A stretch of 64,000 nt of DNA from Paracoccus aestuarii (GCF_028553885.1 NZ_CP067169.1:2901001-2965000), one strand, 5' to 3'; positions 17,620 through 26,945 are shown, numbered from the stretch's first letter. Made by a program: numbers and translations. The notes: generated by a model not told the origin, from the letters alone.

Positions 17620-18554
17620 CGGCTTGCCTCCAGCGGAAAGTGACAACGCGAGCCATCGATCACCGGCAGCGTCTGTTCCCGGCACAGCGGCTGGACGCGC
17701 GGACAACGTGGCGCGAAGGCGCAGCCCTTTGGCAGCGCGTCCAACGCCGGCGGCACGCCCGGCAGGTTCACCAGCCGCGTGCGGCCCGGGACCGGCACGG
17801 CCTCCATCAGAGCGGCCGTGTAGGGGTGGCGCGGGGCAGCGAAGATCTGGTCGGCCGATGCAGTCTCGATGACCTGCCCAGCATACATGACCATCACATG
17901 GTCGGCGAAGCCCGACAGCAGCGACAGGTCGTGCGTGATCCAGAGGATCGCGGTGCCTGTCTCGGCGGCCAGCGACTGGATCTCGGCGATGATCTGGCTC
18001 TGGATCGTGACGTCCAGGGCGGTCGTCGCCTCATCGGCGATGATCAGGGCCGGATCGTTCAGGAAGGCGATCGCGATCACCACGCGTTGCCGCATCCCCC
18101 CTGAGAACTCGTGCGGATAGGCACGCATCCGTTCTTCGGGCGAGGGGATGCCGACGCGGCCCAGAACCTCGATGCAGCGGGCATGGGCGGCCTTTCGGCT
18201 GACGGGGCGATGGGCCAGGACCGCCTCGACCATCTGCTCGCCGATGGTTAGGACAGGGTTCAGGGCGACCATCGGGTCCTGGAAGATCATCGCGATCCGG
18301 TCCCCGCGCAGGTGGCGCAGCCGCGCTTGCGGAAGCGCCGTCAGATCCTGGCCGTCGAAGCTGACGCGCCCTCCGCTGATGGCGATGCCGCGCGGCAGCA
18401 GGTCGATGAGCGAATAGGCCATCATCGACTTGCCCGAGCCGGACTCGCCGACAACCCCAAGGATCTGCCCGGGTTGAACTTGGAAGCTGACCCCACGCAC
18501 GATCGGCGTGCCTGTGGCCGTAATGGCCGTCACGAGGTTTTCGACATCCAGCAT
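17616..18554 (-). CDS. Peptide ABC transporter ATP-binding protein, DppD/OppD-like
   Basis: Second ATPase of the importer, 312 residues. Motifs: Walker A GESGSGKSM, signature FSGGMRQR, Walker B LIIADEATTALD, and the C-terminal oligo_HPY region with cysteines (GCAFAPRCPRVQPLC). It starts one base after the permease stop and overlaps the next ATPase by four bases. Confidence 0.93.
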   Translation of the reverse strand: MLDVENLVTAITATGTPIVRGVSFQVQPGQILGVVGESGSGKSMMAYSLIDLLPRGIAISGGRVSFDGQDLTALPQARLRHLRGDRIAMIFQDPMVALNPVLTIGEQMVEAVLAHRPVSRKAAHARCIEVLGRVGIPSPEERMRAYPHEFSGGMRQRVVIAIAFLNDPALIIADEATTALDVTIQSQIIAEIQSLAAETGTAILWITHDLSLLSGFADHVMVMYAGQVIETASADQIFAAPRHPYTAALMEAVPVPGRTRLVNLPGVPPALDALPKGCAFAPRCPRVQPLCREQTLPVIDGSRCHFPLEASR

Positions 18555-18555
18555 G

Positions 18556-19422
18556 TCACGCCTCCTGCGGGTTCATGGCGCGGCGGATGCGGTCGCCGAA
18601 CACGTTCACGGTGAAGATCAGCAGCGCCAGCGCGAGGCCGGGATAGACCAGTGCCCAGGTGTGGCCGGACAGGATCTCGCGCGAGCCATTGGCGATCAGC
18701 AGGCCAAGCGAGGGCCGCTCGATCGAGGTGCCGAGGCCGAGGAACGAGAGCGATGCCTCGATGGCGACCGCATGAGCCAGTTGCAGCGTCAGCACGACGA
18801 GGATGGGCGAGATTGAGTTCGGCAGCAGGTGCTTCAGGATGATGCGCCAGTGCGGCAGCTCAAGGCAGCGGGCAGCCTCGATATAGTCCTGGCCGATCTC
18901 GACGAGCGCCGCTGAGCGTGCGGTGCGGGCATAATAAGGCCACTGCGCCACGACCAGTGCCAGTGCCAGGATCAAGTTGCCGGTGCCCGCGCCTGCCAGT
19001 GCCATGATCGTCAGCGCAACGAGAATCGTCGGAAAGCCCAGCAGGATGTCGACCAAACGCATGATGATGGTGTCGACCCAGCCCCCGGCATAGGCGGAGA
19101 CCAGCCCTGCCGTCACCCCGATCACCAGCGCCAGCACCGAGGCCGTCGCTGCCACCGTCAGCGTGATCCGCAGCCCGTAGAGGATCGCGGATAACAGGTC
19201 GCGCCCAAGTGCATCGGTGCCCAGCCAGTAGGTCAGTCCGCCCATGCCTGCAGGCGATCCGGGCGGCAGGTTGCTGTCGAAGAAGTCGACGACCGCGTTG
19301 TTGTAAGGGTCTTGCGGCGAGATCCACGGGGCCAGGGCCGCGGCAGCCACGATCAGCAGGAAGAGCGCCAGACAGAACAGCGCGAACGGTGCCCGGCGCA
19401 ACGAGAGAAAACCGTTTCTCAT
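18556..19422 (-). CDS. Peptide ABC transporter permease, DppC/OppC-like
   Basis: Inner-membrane permease of 288 residues with an N-terminal TM helix, the OppC-N type periplasmic segment (TYWLGTDALGRDLLSAILYG), five more TMs, and the EAA loop EAARCLELPHWRIILKHLLPN that contacts the ATPases. Its ATG overlaps the stop of the upstream DppB-like gene. Confidence 0.94.
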   Translation of the reverse strand: MRNGFLSLRRAPFALFCLALFLLIVAAAALAPWISPQDPYNNAVVDFFDSNLPPGSPAGMGGLTYWLGTDALGRDLLSAILYGLRITLTVAATASVLALVIGVTAGLVSAYAGGWVDTIIMRLVDILLGFPTILVALTIMALAGAGTGNLILALALVVAQWPYYARTARSAALVEIGQDYIEAARCLELPHWRIILKHLLPNSISPILVVLTLQLAHAVAIEASLSFLGLGTSIERPSLGLLIANGSREILSGHTWALVYPGLALALLIFTVNVFGDRIRRAMNPQEA

Positions 19423-20396
19423 GCCGGTTTCCCCCCAAGCCGGATGCGTGGGTCAAGAAGCGTGTAGGTGATGTCGACCAGCAGGTTGATCACGACGAAC
19501 ATCGCGACCACGATCAGCAGGTAGCCCACGATCACGGGCCGATCGACGACGTTGATGGAGTTGATCAGCAACTGCCCCATGCCGGGCCAGTTGAAGACGG
19601 TCTCGGTGATGATGCCGTAGGCCAAGAGGTTCCCCAACTCCAGCCCCAGCACGGTGACCAGCGGGATCAAAACGTTGCGAAAAGCGTGGCGCATCAGGAT
19701 GCGTCCTTCCGGGACGCCCTTGGCGCGGGCATAGCGGACATATTCGCTGTTCATCGCCCCCTGCACCTGCGCCCGCGTCAGCCGGATCACCATCGCCGCG
19801 TTGAACAGCGCCAGGTTGAAGGCGGGCAGGAAGATGTGCGACCAGCCGCTGGCGGTGACGAGGCTTGTCTCGATGCCCAGAAACGTGCCGGTATCGCCGC
19901 GCCCGCCCGAGGGGAACCAGCGCAGCTGCACGGCGAACAGCAGGATCAGCAGCAGCCCCTGCCAAAAATTCGGCAGCGAATAGGCGAAGATCGAGCCGTT
20001 CATGATCCCGTCATCGGTCATGCTGCCCGCCCGGTAGCCCGCGATCAGGCCAAGCGGCAGGCCGATGACCAGGGACATGACAAAGGCGGCAAGGCCCAGC
20101 TCGACCGTGGCAGGCAGGCGCTGCAGCACAAGGTCGATGGTTGGCTGGTTGTAGACGAAGGAGGTCCCCAGGTCGCCCTGAAACAGCCCCGTGAGATACA
20201 GCCAGTATTGCACTAGGATCGGCTGATCGAGACCCAGGGCGACGCGCGCGCGCTCGACCTCGGCTGCGGTGGCGTCAGGCGGCACCAGCATCTGCACCGG
20301 ATCACCGATGGCATAGACGCCCATGAACACGAGGAACGAAACAAGCAGCAGCACGAACACTGCCTGCGCCAACCGCCTCACGAGATATGCCGCCAT
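19419..20396 (-). CDS. Peptide ABC transporter permease, DppB/OppB-like
   Basis: First gene of the peptide importer operon, 325 residues, six TM helices. The N-terminal LVRRLAQAVFVLLLVSFLVF is typical, as is the EAA-type loop YARAKGVPEGRILMRHAFRNV. Downstream genes overlap or abut, forming dppB-C-D-F-binding protein-hydrolase. A divergent LysR regulator sits upstream. Confidence 0.94.
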   Translation of the reverse strand: MAAYLVRRLAQAVFVLLLVSFLVFMGVYAIGDPVQMLVPPDATAAEVERARVALGLDQPILVQYWLYLTGLFQGDLGTSFVYNQPTIDLVLQRLPATVELGLAAFVMSLVIGLPLGLIAGYRAGSMTDDGIMNGSIFAYSLPNFWQGLLLILLFAVQLRWFPSGGRGDTGTFLGIETSLVTASGWSHIFLPAFNLALFNAAMVIRLTRAQVQGAMNSEYVRYARAKGVPEGRILMRHAFRNVLIPLVTVLGLELGNLLAYGIITETVFNWPGMGQLLINSINVVDRPVIVGYLLIVVAMFVVINLLVDITYTLLDPRIRLGGKPA

Positions 20397-20450
20397 GCGA
20401 ATCCTCCTGTTGGACTAACATGGCGCCATGGACAGGCAGCGTCCACGTTA

Positions 20451-20471
20451 CTAGGATTTATCTTCTCCTAG
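20451..20471. promoter_or_regulatory. Inverted repeat between dppB-like and lysR-like genes
   Basis: CTAGGA at 20451-20456 and TCCTAG at 20466-20471 form a perfect 6-9-6 dyad in the 93-base divergent intergenic region, 19 bases before the LysR ATG. LysR regulators bind interrupted dyads in such positions, so this is a candidate operator for the peptide operon and autoregulation. Inferred from position only. Confidence 0.5.
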
Positions 20472-20489
20472 CGATTTACCGGTAGCCCC

Positions 20490-21386
20490 ATGTTCAGCCT
20501 GATCCAGCTGCAATCCTTCCAGGCAGTGTTCACCCACGGCACCACTGTTCGTGCCGCAGAGGTGACGGGACGATCCCAGAGCCAGGTGTCCGCCGACCTA
20601 CGCGCCATCGAGGCACAGCTGGGCCGTCCTTTGTTCCGGCGCGAGAGCGGTCGCCTTGCACCGACGCAGGCCGCCGAGCAGGTCTTCACGCGTGCAGCCC
20701 AGGTGTTCGAAGCGCATCAGAACCTCGCGCGGCTCGGCCTCGGGCGGGGGGACGACCAGGTGCTCACTTTTGGCGCGCCGCGGTCGCTGTCGATGACGCT
20801 TTTGCCGCGGCTGGCGCGCGACCTGCGACGGCAGTTCCCGAACCTTTCCATCGCGCTCAAGTTCGGCCGCTATCCCGAGTTGGTCGAGGCCGTGGCCGAA
20901 GGGCGGATGGACCAGGCTATCGTCAAGCTGCCGGTGAACGACTGGCGGCTCCGTATCCTGCCCGTCATCGACGTGCCGCTGGTGGTCGTGATGCGGGCGG
21001 ACGATCCGCTGACGGCTTTGGATCGTGTTGGGCCCGAGAACATCGGCGGCCGCCACCTGATCCGCACCAGCGAGAACGCCCCCTCATGGCAGGCGGTCAC
21101 TGCGGCGTTCCGGCAGTCCGCCAGGGCGCCCTTTTCCCGCATCTCGGTGGAAGGAGTCGGTCCGATCTGCCGCCTTGTCTCCGAGGGTGAGGGACTGGCC
21201 GTCGTGAACCGCCTGATGGCGGCCGATTACGCAGGCGGGCTGAACTTGCAGATGCGGGTGTTCACGCCCGAGACCTGGGAAAGCTTCGCCATCATCCAGA
21301 ACGCGTCCGCCACGCATGGACTGACAATGACCGACATCCATGATGTCTTGAAGGAAAGCCTCTCAGAAAGTCGTCCACCGACTTGA
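20490..21386 (+). CDS. LysR-family transcriptional regulator
   Basis: Regulator of 298 residues with an N-terminal winged HTH (LQSFQAVFTHGTTVRAAEVTGRSQSQVSADLRAIEAQLG) and a periplasmic-binding-protein-like effector domain starting near residue 90 (VLTFGAPRSLSMTLLPRLARDL). It is divergent from the peptide ABC operon and probably regulates it. The next transporter operon lies downstream on the same strand beyond a strong hairpin. Confidence 0.92.
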   Translation: MFSLIQLQSFQAVFTHGTTVRAAEVTGRSQSQVSADLRAIEAQLGRPLFRRESGRLAPTQAAEQVFTRAAQVFEAHQNLARLGLGRGDDQVLTFGAPRSLSMTLLPRLARDLRRQFPNLSIALKFGRYPELVEAVAEGRMDQAIVKLPVNDWRLRILPVIDVPLVVVMRADDPLTALDRVGPENIGGRHLIRTSENAPSWQAVTAAFRQSARAPFSRISVEGVGPICRLVSEGEGLAVVNRLMAADYAGGLNLQMRVFTPETWESFAIIQNASATHGLTMTDIHDVLKESLSESRPPT

Positions 21387-21469
21387 CCGCATCCTTCTGT
21401 TCAAGCGGCGGTCTCCGATGTCACCGCAGGACCCGTGATCTGCCGCGCCGCTTCCCGAAGGACCGCACC

Positions 21470-21514
21470 TTGTTGCCCCCTGCCCATTGACGCCCTTGCC
21501 GGCAGGGGCAACAA
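21470..21514 (+). terminator. Hairpin between lysR-like and tctC-like genes
   Basis: TTGTTGCCCCCTGCC (21470-21484) pairs with GGCAGGGGCAACAA (21501-21514), a long GC-rich stem with one bulged C. It sits 84 bases after the LysR stop and 30 bases before the tctC-like ATG. It is probably the LysR terminator, or a leader structure of the transporter mRNA. Confidence 0.55.
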
Positions 21515-21543
21515 ACGGTGCATCATTTAAGGGGGAGCCTATC

Positions 21544-22521
21544 ATGATCCATCGCCAGACCCGCCGCGGGGCGGCCGTCGCCGCTTTCCTTGCCGGATGC
21601 ACCCTGTCCTCGGCTGCGATGGCGCAGGATTGGCCCACCGGTCCGGTGCATATCTTCGTCGGCTTTCCCGCAGGCTCTTCCCCTGACACCATCGCGCGAC
21701 TTGTCGCCGAGCCGCTGGCCGAGGCGCTTGGCCAGCCCGTCGTGGTCGAGAACCGACCCGGCGCCGGCGGGGTGATCGCGGTCCAGCAGATGCTGGCGCG
21801 CGGCGGCGACAGCTTTGGGATCAACATCAACGGACCGCTCACCACCGCGCAGCGGCTGATCCCGGATCTGGGCTATGATCCGGCGACCGATATCGCGCCA
21901 GTCGGCCTGATCGCGACCAGCCCGCTGGTGCTGGCCGTCGGCGCGGACTTCCCGGCCGACGACCTAGCCGGCTTCATCGAGGCCGCCGCCGAGCCCGAGG
22001 CGATCAGCTACGGCTCGGTCGGCGAGGGCTCGGGCGCGCATCTGACGGCCGAGCTGTTCGCCGATGCCGCCGGCGTCCAGCTGTTCCACATCCCCTTCCA
22101 GAGCTATGCCGAGGTCACCACCTCGATCCTGGGTGGCGAGATCGACAGCGGCTTCATGGCCCCTTCGGCCGCGCTGCCGCAGGTCGAGGCGGGCACGATG
22201 AAGATGCTGGGCGTCACCTCGGCCGAGCCATTCGCGCAGGTGCCGGACGTGCCGGTGATCGCGGGCACGGCCGGCTTGCCGGACGATTTCCGGGCCGAGC
22301 TGTGGAACGCCTTCATCGCGCCGGCCGGGACCGATCCGGCCGTGATCGCGCGTCTGAATGACGAACTGAACACCATCCTTGCCGATGACGGCGTGCGCGA
22401 GCGGCTGCTGGCGATGGGCTGGCAGGCGCAGCCGGGCACGCCCGAGGATCTGGCGCAGCGGATCGCGGATGACACCGCGCTTTGGGGCGGGGTGATCGAC
22501 ACGGTTCAGGCGGCCGAGTAG
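21544..22521 (+). CDS. tctC: Tripartite tricarboxylate transporter substrate-binding protein (TctC/Bug family)
   Basis: Periplasmic binding protein of 325 residues with a signal peptide (MIHRQTRRGAAVAAFLAG ... AMAQD). Family landmarks are FVGFPAGSSPDTIARLVAEPL, VVVENRPGAGGVIA and the C-terminal aspartate-rich helices. Bug proteins bind carboxylates such as citrate or tartrate; the ligand is not known here. GGGGAG precedes the ATG at 21544. First gene of a tctCBA-like operon. Confidence 0.93.
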   Translation: MIHRQTRRGAAVAAFLAGCTLSSAAMAQDWPTGPVHIFVGFPAGSSPDTIARLVAEPLAEALGQPVVVENRPGAGGVIAVQQMLARGGDSFGININGPLTTAQRLIPDLGYDPATDIAPVGLIATSPLVLAVGADFPADDLAGFIEAAAEPEAISYGSVGEGSGAHLTAELFADAAGVQLFHIPFQSYAEVTTSILGGEIDSGFMAPSAALPQVEAGTMKMLGVTSAEPFAQVPDVPVIAGTAGLPDDFRAELWNAFIAPAGTDPAVIARLNDELNTILADDGVRERLLAMGWQAQPGTPEDLAQRIADDTALWGGVIDTVQAAE

Positions 22522-22533
22522 GCCGGATCGCCG

Positions 22534-22983
22534 ATGCGCCGCGACCTGCATGACCTTGGCTGGGGCGCGGCCCTCGCGCTGACCGGGCTGGCCGTGGCGG
22601 GCTATGCCTTCGCCAGCTACGACATGGGCAGCCTGCGGCGGATGGGGCCGGGCTTCTTTCCGGTGACGCTTGGGCTGCTGCTGGCGGGGCTGGGGGCGCT
22701 GATCGCCGTTCCCGCGATGGGCCGCCCCGGCCGGCCGCGCCCCTTCGCCTGGCCCGAGACCATCGCCGTCGTCGCGGCGCTGCTGGTCTTCGGTCTGGCG
22801 CTGGACAGGCTGGGCGTCCTTCTGACCACGGCGCTGACGGTGCTGATCGCCAGCGCGGTCGCGCCGCGCCGGGGCCTTGGCTGGCGGCTGGTGCTGACGG
22901 TCGCGGTGACGGCGCTGGTCTGGCTGGTCTTCGTGCGCGGGTTGAACATGTCGCTGCCGGTCTGGCCGGGGGCGCTGCGATGA
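22534..22983 (+). CDS. tctB: Tripartite tricarboxylate transporter small membrane subunit (TctB family)
   Basis: Protein of 149 residues with four TM helices, the size and topology of TctB. The family-typical GPGFFPVTLGLLLAGLGALI is at about residues 37-56. It lies between the binding protein and the large permease, and its last four bases overlap the tctA-like ATG (ATGA). Confidence 0.9.
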   Translation: MRRDLHDLGWGAALALTGLAVAGYAFASYDMGSLRRMGPGFFPVTLGLLLAGLGALIAVPAMGRPGRPRPFAWPETIAVVAALLVFGLALDRLGVLLTTALTVLIASAVAPRRGLGWRLVLTVAVTALVWLVFVRGLNMSLPVWPGALR

Positions 22984-24485
22984 CCACGCTGGAGGGTTTG
23001 GCCCACGGGCTGGCGGTCGCGCTGCAGCCGTCGATCCTGATCTACAGCCTTCTGGGCGCGGTCCTCGGCACGCTGGTCGGCGTTCTGCCCGGCATCGGCG
23101 CGATGGCGGCAATCACGCTGCTGCTGCCGATCACCTATTACATCTCGTCCGAGGCGGCGCTGGTCATGCTGGCGGCGGTCTATTACGGCGCGCAATATGG
23201 CGGGGCGGTCGCCTCGATCCTTCTGCGCCTGCCAGGCACGCCGCAATCGGCGGTGACGACGCTCGACGGCTATCCGATGGCCCAGCAGGGGCGTGCGGGG
23301 GTCGCGCTGTTCACGGCAATGATCTCGTCCTTCGCGGGCTCGATGCTGGGGATCGTGATCCTGGTGCTGCTGGCCGGCTGGCTGAGCCGGCTGGCGACCA
23401 GCTTCGGGGCGGCGGATTATGCCGCGATGATGGTGATGGGGCTGGTCGCGGCCTCGACCATCGGCGAAGGGCGGATGGCCAAGAGCCTGGCGATGGTGGT
23501 TCTGGGCGTGATCCTGGGCTGCGTCGGCACGGACGTGAATTCCGGCGCGCAGCGCTTCACCTTCGGGCAGGTCCAGCTGCTGGACGGCATCAACCTGGTC
23601 GCGCTGGCGATGGGCCTGTTCGGCCTGGCCGAGATCATCGGCAACATCCGCAAGGCCGAGCGTGACGGCCCGCCGGCCCGCGTCACCCTGCGCCAGCTTG
23701 TTCCCACGCGGGACGACCTGCGCCGGATCGTGGCGCCGATCACCCGCGGCACCGCGCTTGGCGGCTTCTTCGGCGCGCTGCCGGGCACAGGATCGACCAT
23801 CTCGTCCTTTCTCAGCTATGCGCTGGAGCGGCGCGTCGCCCGCCGGCCCGAACGTTTCGGCAAGGGCGCCATCGAGGGGGTCGCCGGCCCCGAGGCCGCC
23901 AACAACGCGGCCTCGATCACCGCCTTCGTGCCCACGCTGACCCTGGGCATCCCGGGCGATCCGATCATGGCGCTGATGCTGGGCGCGCTGGTCATCCACG
24001 GCATCCAGCCCGGCCCGATGATGCTTCAGGCGCATCCGGACATGTTCTGGGGTCTGGTCGTCAGCTTCGGGATCGGCAATCTGTTCCTGCTGGTCCTGAA
24101 CCTGCCGCTGATCGGGATCTGGGTGTCGATGCTGCGCATCCCGTTCCACTGGCTCTATCCGGCGATCATCATCTTCGTCTGCCTGGGCGTCTATTCCGTG
24201 CGCGGCTCGACCTTCGACATCGTCATGGTCGCGGCCATCGGGGCCATCGGCTATGCGCTGACGCAGGCGGCCTTCAGCCCGGCGCTCCTGCTCCTGGGCT
24301 TCGTCTTGGGCCCGCTGATCGAGACGAATCTGCGCCGCGCCCTCTTGGTCTCGCGCGGCGATCCGATGATCTTTCTGGAGCGCCCCATCGCCTGCGGGTT
24401 CCTGGTCGCGACGCTGGCGCTGCTGATCTACGGCCTCTTGAAGCGGTCCGACCGTGGATCCACCAGCAGTAAAGTAGCAGACTAA
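22980..24485 (+). CDS. tctA: Tripartite tricarboxylate transporter large permease (TctA family)
   Basis: Permease of 501 residues with about 11-12 TMs. It carries the TctA signatures GVLPGIGAMAAITLLLPITY, YGAQYGGAVASILLRLPGTP and GALPGTGSTISSFLSY, and GVAGPEAANNAASITAFVPTLTLGIPGDP split over the middle. Together with TctB and TctC it makes a secondary, ion-driven carboxylate importer. Confidence 0.95.
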   Translation: MTTLEGLAHGLAVALQPSILIYSLLGAVLGTLVGVLPGIGAMAAITLLLPITYYISSEAALVMLAAVYYGAQYGGAVASILLRLPGTPQSAVTTLDGYPMAQQGRAGVALFTAMISSFAGSMLGIVILVLLAGWLSRLATSFGAADYAAMMVMGLVAASTIGEGRMAKSLAMVVLGVILGCVGTDVNSGAQRFTFGQVQLLDGINLVALAMGLFGLAEIIGNIRKAERDGPPARVTLRQLVPTRDDLRRIVAPITRGTALGGFFGALPGTGSTISSFLSYALERRVARRPERFGKGAIEGVAGPEAANNAASITAFVPTLTLGIPGDPIMALMLGALVIHGIQPGPMMLQAHPDMFWGLVVSFGIGNLFLLVLNLPLIGIWVSMLRIPFHWLYPAIIIFVCLGVYSVRGSTFDIVMVAAIGAIGYALTQAAFSPALLLLGFVLGPLIETNLRRALLVSRGDPMIFLERPIACGFLVATLALLIYGLLKRSDRGSTSSKVAD

Positions 24486-24489
24486 AGAA

Positions 24490-24521
24490 GGCACGCGCCG
24501 GTAATTTTCCGCAGGCGTGCC
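24490..24521 (+). terminator. Possible terminator after tctA-like gene
   Basis: GGCACGC (24490-24496) and GCGTGCC (24515-24521) form a perfect 7-bp stem starting five bases after the TctA stop. There is no T run, so the call rests on symmetry and position. Confidence 0.45.
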
Positions 24522-25002
24522 GGGGGCCCCCATGCAAGCGGTTTACGCAACAACCTCCGCCTCCCATTCTTGGACAGTGCCTGAGAACGCCCAAAATCTT
24601 GGAACTCCCTCACGGCGGTCGATCTTGCTGAGACGAGCCGCAACGGCTGGTTTAAGGAAGCTGCACCGCAGCAATCGGTCGAGCGTGACTGTCCGCTTTG
24701 GGCCGAGTGCGCAGGCTCGGGGGCTGCCCCGCGGCGTTCCCGATACGAAGATGGGCAGATTGACGTGAAGAGCCCATAGCCGTCGGTCGCCGATGCCGCA
24801 GCGATGCAGGCGCAGCGAAGCGAGTCGACCTGCCTCTGCCCTTCAATCTGCGGTCGCTTGTGAGTTGCGTGTGCCCAAAAGCGGCCGCTCAGCCGGTGTG
24901 CAGCATGTATGTGAAGTTCGAGCTTTTTACCTTCCGCTGAGCTACTTTTGGCTGACTGGCACCAGTCCTGCCGCAGGGCGGCTGGCAGGGCCGGTGCCCT
25001 AA
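24522..25002. repeat. Gene-free stretch with a dispersed-repeat copy
   Basis: No gene. From about 24690 to 24780 the sequence aligns by eye with 41631-41720: both contain TCCG-TTTG-GCC near the left, then GGCTGCCCCGC, then CGTGAAGAGCCCAT at the right in the same spacing. The stretch ends at the target duplication CTAA of the IS at 25003. Confidence 0.6.
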
Positions 25003-26356
25003 CAGGGTGCTGAAGAAGTCGGCCCTTGGCTCCATGTGAGGAACATGATTCACCCTCCGCAGGCTTTGGCGGGGGCGGTGATGCGCGGGGCGGACAAGAC
25101 GAGCGGATCGCTGTTCAGCTATGTCGATCTGGAGGCGCGCATTCCGGCGCGTCATCCGCTGCGGAAGATCCGGCAGGTGGTGAACGACGCGCTCGCGAGC
25201 CTCGACGGGGAGTTCGAGGCTCTTTACACCGACTTCGGTCGCCCCTCGATCCCGACGGAACGGCTGATCCGGGCAAGCCTGATCCAGATCCTGTTTTCGG
25301 TTCGGTCCGAGCGGCAGCTGATGGAACAGATGCAATACAATCTGCTGTTCCGGTGGTTTGTCGGCCTTGGGATCGACGACCCGGTGTGGGTCCCCACGGT
25401 CTTCACCAAGAACCGGGACCGCCTTTTGACGACCGAGATGTTGCGCAAGGTGATGGCGGCGATCCTGGCGCATCGCGAGGTCGCGCCGCTTTTGTCGGAC
25501 GAGCACTTCTCGGTGGACGGCACGCTGGTCAAGGCCTGGGCCTCGATGAAGAGCTTCCAGCCGAAGGCCGCCGAAACGCCGCCCGACGACGATCCGGGGG
25601 GCCTGCCCGGACCGGACAGCCCCGCCGAAGACCACCCCGAACAGCCCCCTGCCGAGACCACACCGATGCCCCGCCCCGACCGCCAATCCCGCAATGCCGA
25701 GATCGACTTCCGGGGTGAGAAGCGGTCGAACGCAACGCATGCCTCGACCACAGATCCCGACGCGCGGCTCTACAAGAATTCGTCTGGCACCGGCGCGATG
25801 CTGTGCTTCATCGGCCACGCTCTGATGGAGAACCGGAGCAGCCTGATCGTGCAGGCCGATCTCACCCGGGCCGACGGTCATGCAGAACGCCGGGCGGCGC
25901 TGTCCATGATCCACGCCCATTCTCCCGGATCGGCCCGTCAACTGACGCTCGGCGCGGATCGGGGCTACGACAGCGCGGACTTCGTTCGCGACCTACGGCA
26001 GGCCTGCGTTACGCCGCATGTGGCGCGGAAGTTCCGGCATTCCGCGATCGATGGACGAACGACCCACCACAAAGGCTACGCCCTGTCCCAGAAGCATCGC
26101 AAAAGGATCGAGGAGCCCTTTGGCTGGGGCAAGACCGTCGGCGGTCTTGCCCAGACCGTCTACCGCGGCGTCGAACGGGTCAGGGCCCGCTTCGTCCTGA
26201 CGATGGCCGCCAGCAACCTCGCCCGGCTGCCCCGCTTGCTGGGCGCATGACCGAAAGCGGGAAGCGGGATCACTACGCCCGCGGCCCAGACCGCGGTCCA
26301 CACCGACCCCCAAGATCGGGAAACCCTCCCGGTTCAGCGACTAATTCAGCGGCCTG
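25003..26356 (+). mobile_element. Complete IS5/IS1182-type insertion sequence
   Basis: Element of 1354 bp with imperfect terminal inverted repeats: the left end starts CAGGGTGCTGAAGAAGTC and the inverted right end reads CAGGCCGCTGAATTAGTC. It is flanked by the 4-bp direct repeat CTAA (24999-25002 and 26357-26360), which fits the YTAR target of the IS5 group. One intact transposase fills it. It inserted just downstream of the first L,D-transpeptidase gene. Confidence 0.9.
25036..26250 (+). CDS. IS5/IS1182-type transposase
   Basis: DDE transposase of 404 residues. The N-terminal part has the family pattern RLIRASLIQILFSVRSERQL followed by LLFRWFVGLGIDDPVW. Catalytic residues are in HFSVDGTLVKAWAS (D), LGADRGYDSADF (D) and RKRIEEPFGWGKTVGG (E). 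A Pro-rich insert of about 40 residues follows the first Asp. It appears intact, so the element may be active. Confidence 0.93.
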   Translation: MRNMIHPPQALAGAVMRGADKTSGSLFSYVDLEARIPARHPLRKIRQVVNDALASLDGEFEALYTDFGRPSIPTERLIRASLIQILFSVRSERQLMEQMQYNLLFRWFVGLGIDDPVWVPTVFTKNRDRLLTTEMLRKVMAAILAHREVAPLLSDEHFSVDGTLVKAWASMKSFQPKAAETPPDDDPGGLPGPDSPAEDHPEQPPAETTPMPRPDRQSRNAEIDFRGEKRSNATHASTTDPDARLYKNSSGTGAMLCFIGHALMENRSSLIVQADLTRADGHAERRAALSMIHAHSPGSARQLTLGADRGYDSADFVRDLRQACVTPHVARKFRHSAIDGRTTHHKGYALSQKHRKRIEEPFGWGKTVGGLAQTVYRGVERVRARFVLTMAASNLARLPRLLGA

Positions 26357-26369
26357 CTAAGTAAGGAAA

Positions 26370-26945
26370 TCAGAAGACGGTCACCTGCGTTCCGATCTCG
26401 GCGACCGCATAAAGCTGTTCGACATGTTCATTATAAAGCCCGTAGCACCCTGACGAGGAGCGCCGTCCGATCTTGCGTGTGTCATGGGTGCCATGGACCA
26501 GATAGGCAGGCCAAGCCAGATAAAGGCCGAACTTTCCGAGCGGGTTCTCCGGTGCTCCGCCTTCGACCCTCTGAGGGAGAGTGGGATCTTTTTCACGCAT
26601 GCTGGGCGTCGGCGTCCAGGGCGGGTTCGGCATCTTGCGGACGATCTCGGTTTGCCCGCGGCGGGTCAGCTCGTCGGTCATCGGAATGGCGCAAGGGAAG
26701 ACGAAGTGAACGCTCCCATCACCCGACCAGTAGTGGACCGCGCGCGAGGTGACATCGGCAAGCAGGACGCCCTTGCCAAGTGTCGGGTAGAAATCACGCC
26801 AATGTCTAATCCGGAACGAGGACTGGTTACGCTCGGGCGCCGTGGAAGTGGCGGCCTGGCCATAGGCGGCTGCTGGCAGCAGCGCCCCTGTTGCGGCCAA
26901 GCCGCGCAAAAAACTTCTCCGGTCACCGAAACGATGGGTGGACAT
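26370..26945 (-). CDS. L,D-transpeptidase (YkuD family), Tat-exported
   Basis: Periplasmic peptidoglycan cross-linking or lipoprotein-linking enzyme of 191 residues. It has a twin-arginine signal (DRRSFLRGLAATGALL), the conserved His in LVHGTHDTRKIG and the nucleophile Cys in RRSSSGCYGLYNEHVEQLY. It is on the same strand as the metal/redox cluster, separated by about 230 bases from the next gene upstream. An IS element lies 13 bases beyond its stop. Confidence 0.92.
   Translation of the reverse strand: MSTHRFGDRRSFLRGLAATGALLPAAAYGQAATSTAPERNQSSFRIRHWRDFYPTLGKGVLLADVTSRAVHYWSGDGSVHFVFPCAIPMTDELTRRGQTEIVRKMPNPPWTPTPSMREKDPTLPQRVEGGAPENPLGKFGLYLAWPAYLVHGTHDTRKIGRRSSSGCYGLYNEHVEQLYAVAEIGTQVTVF

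Noticed and set aside
15139..17643. Plus-strand open frame of 834 codons opposite the peptide ABC genes
   Set aside because: Composition is His/Arg/Gly-rich without domains, and the minus strand encodes clear ABC proteins.
22617..24533. Minus-strand open frame of 638 codons opposite tctBA-like genes
   Set aside because: Low-complexity Arg/Gln-rich translation with no motif; the plus strand carries unmistakable TctB/TctA.
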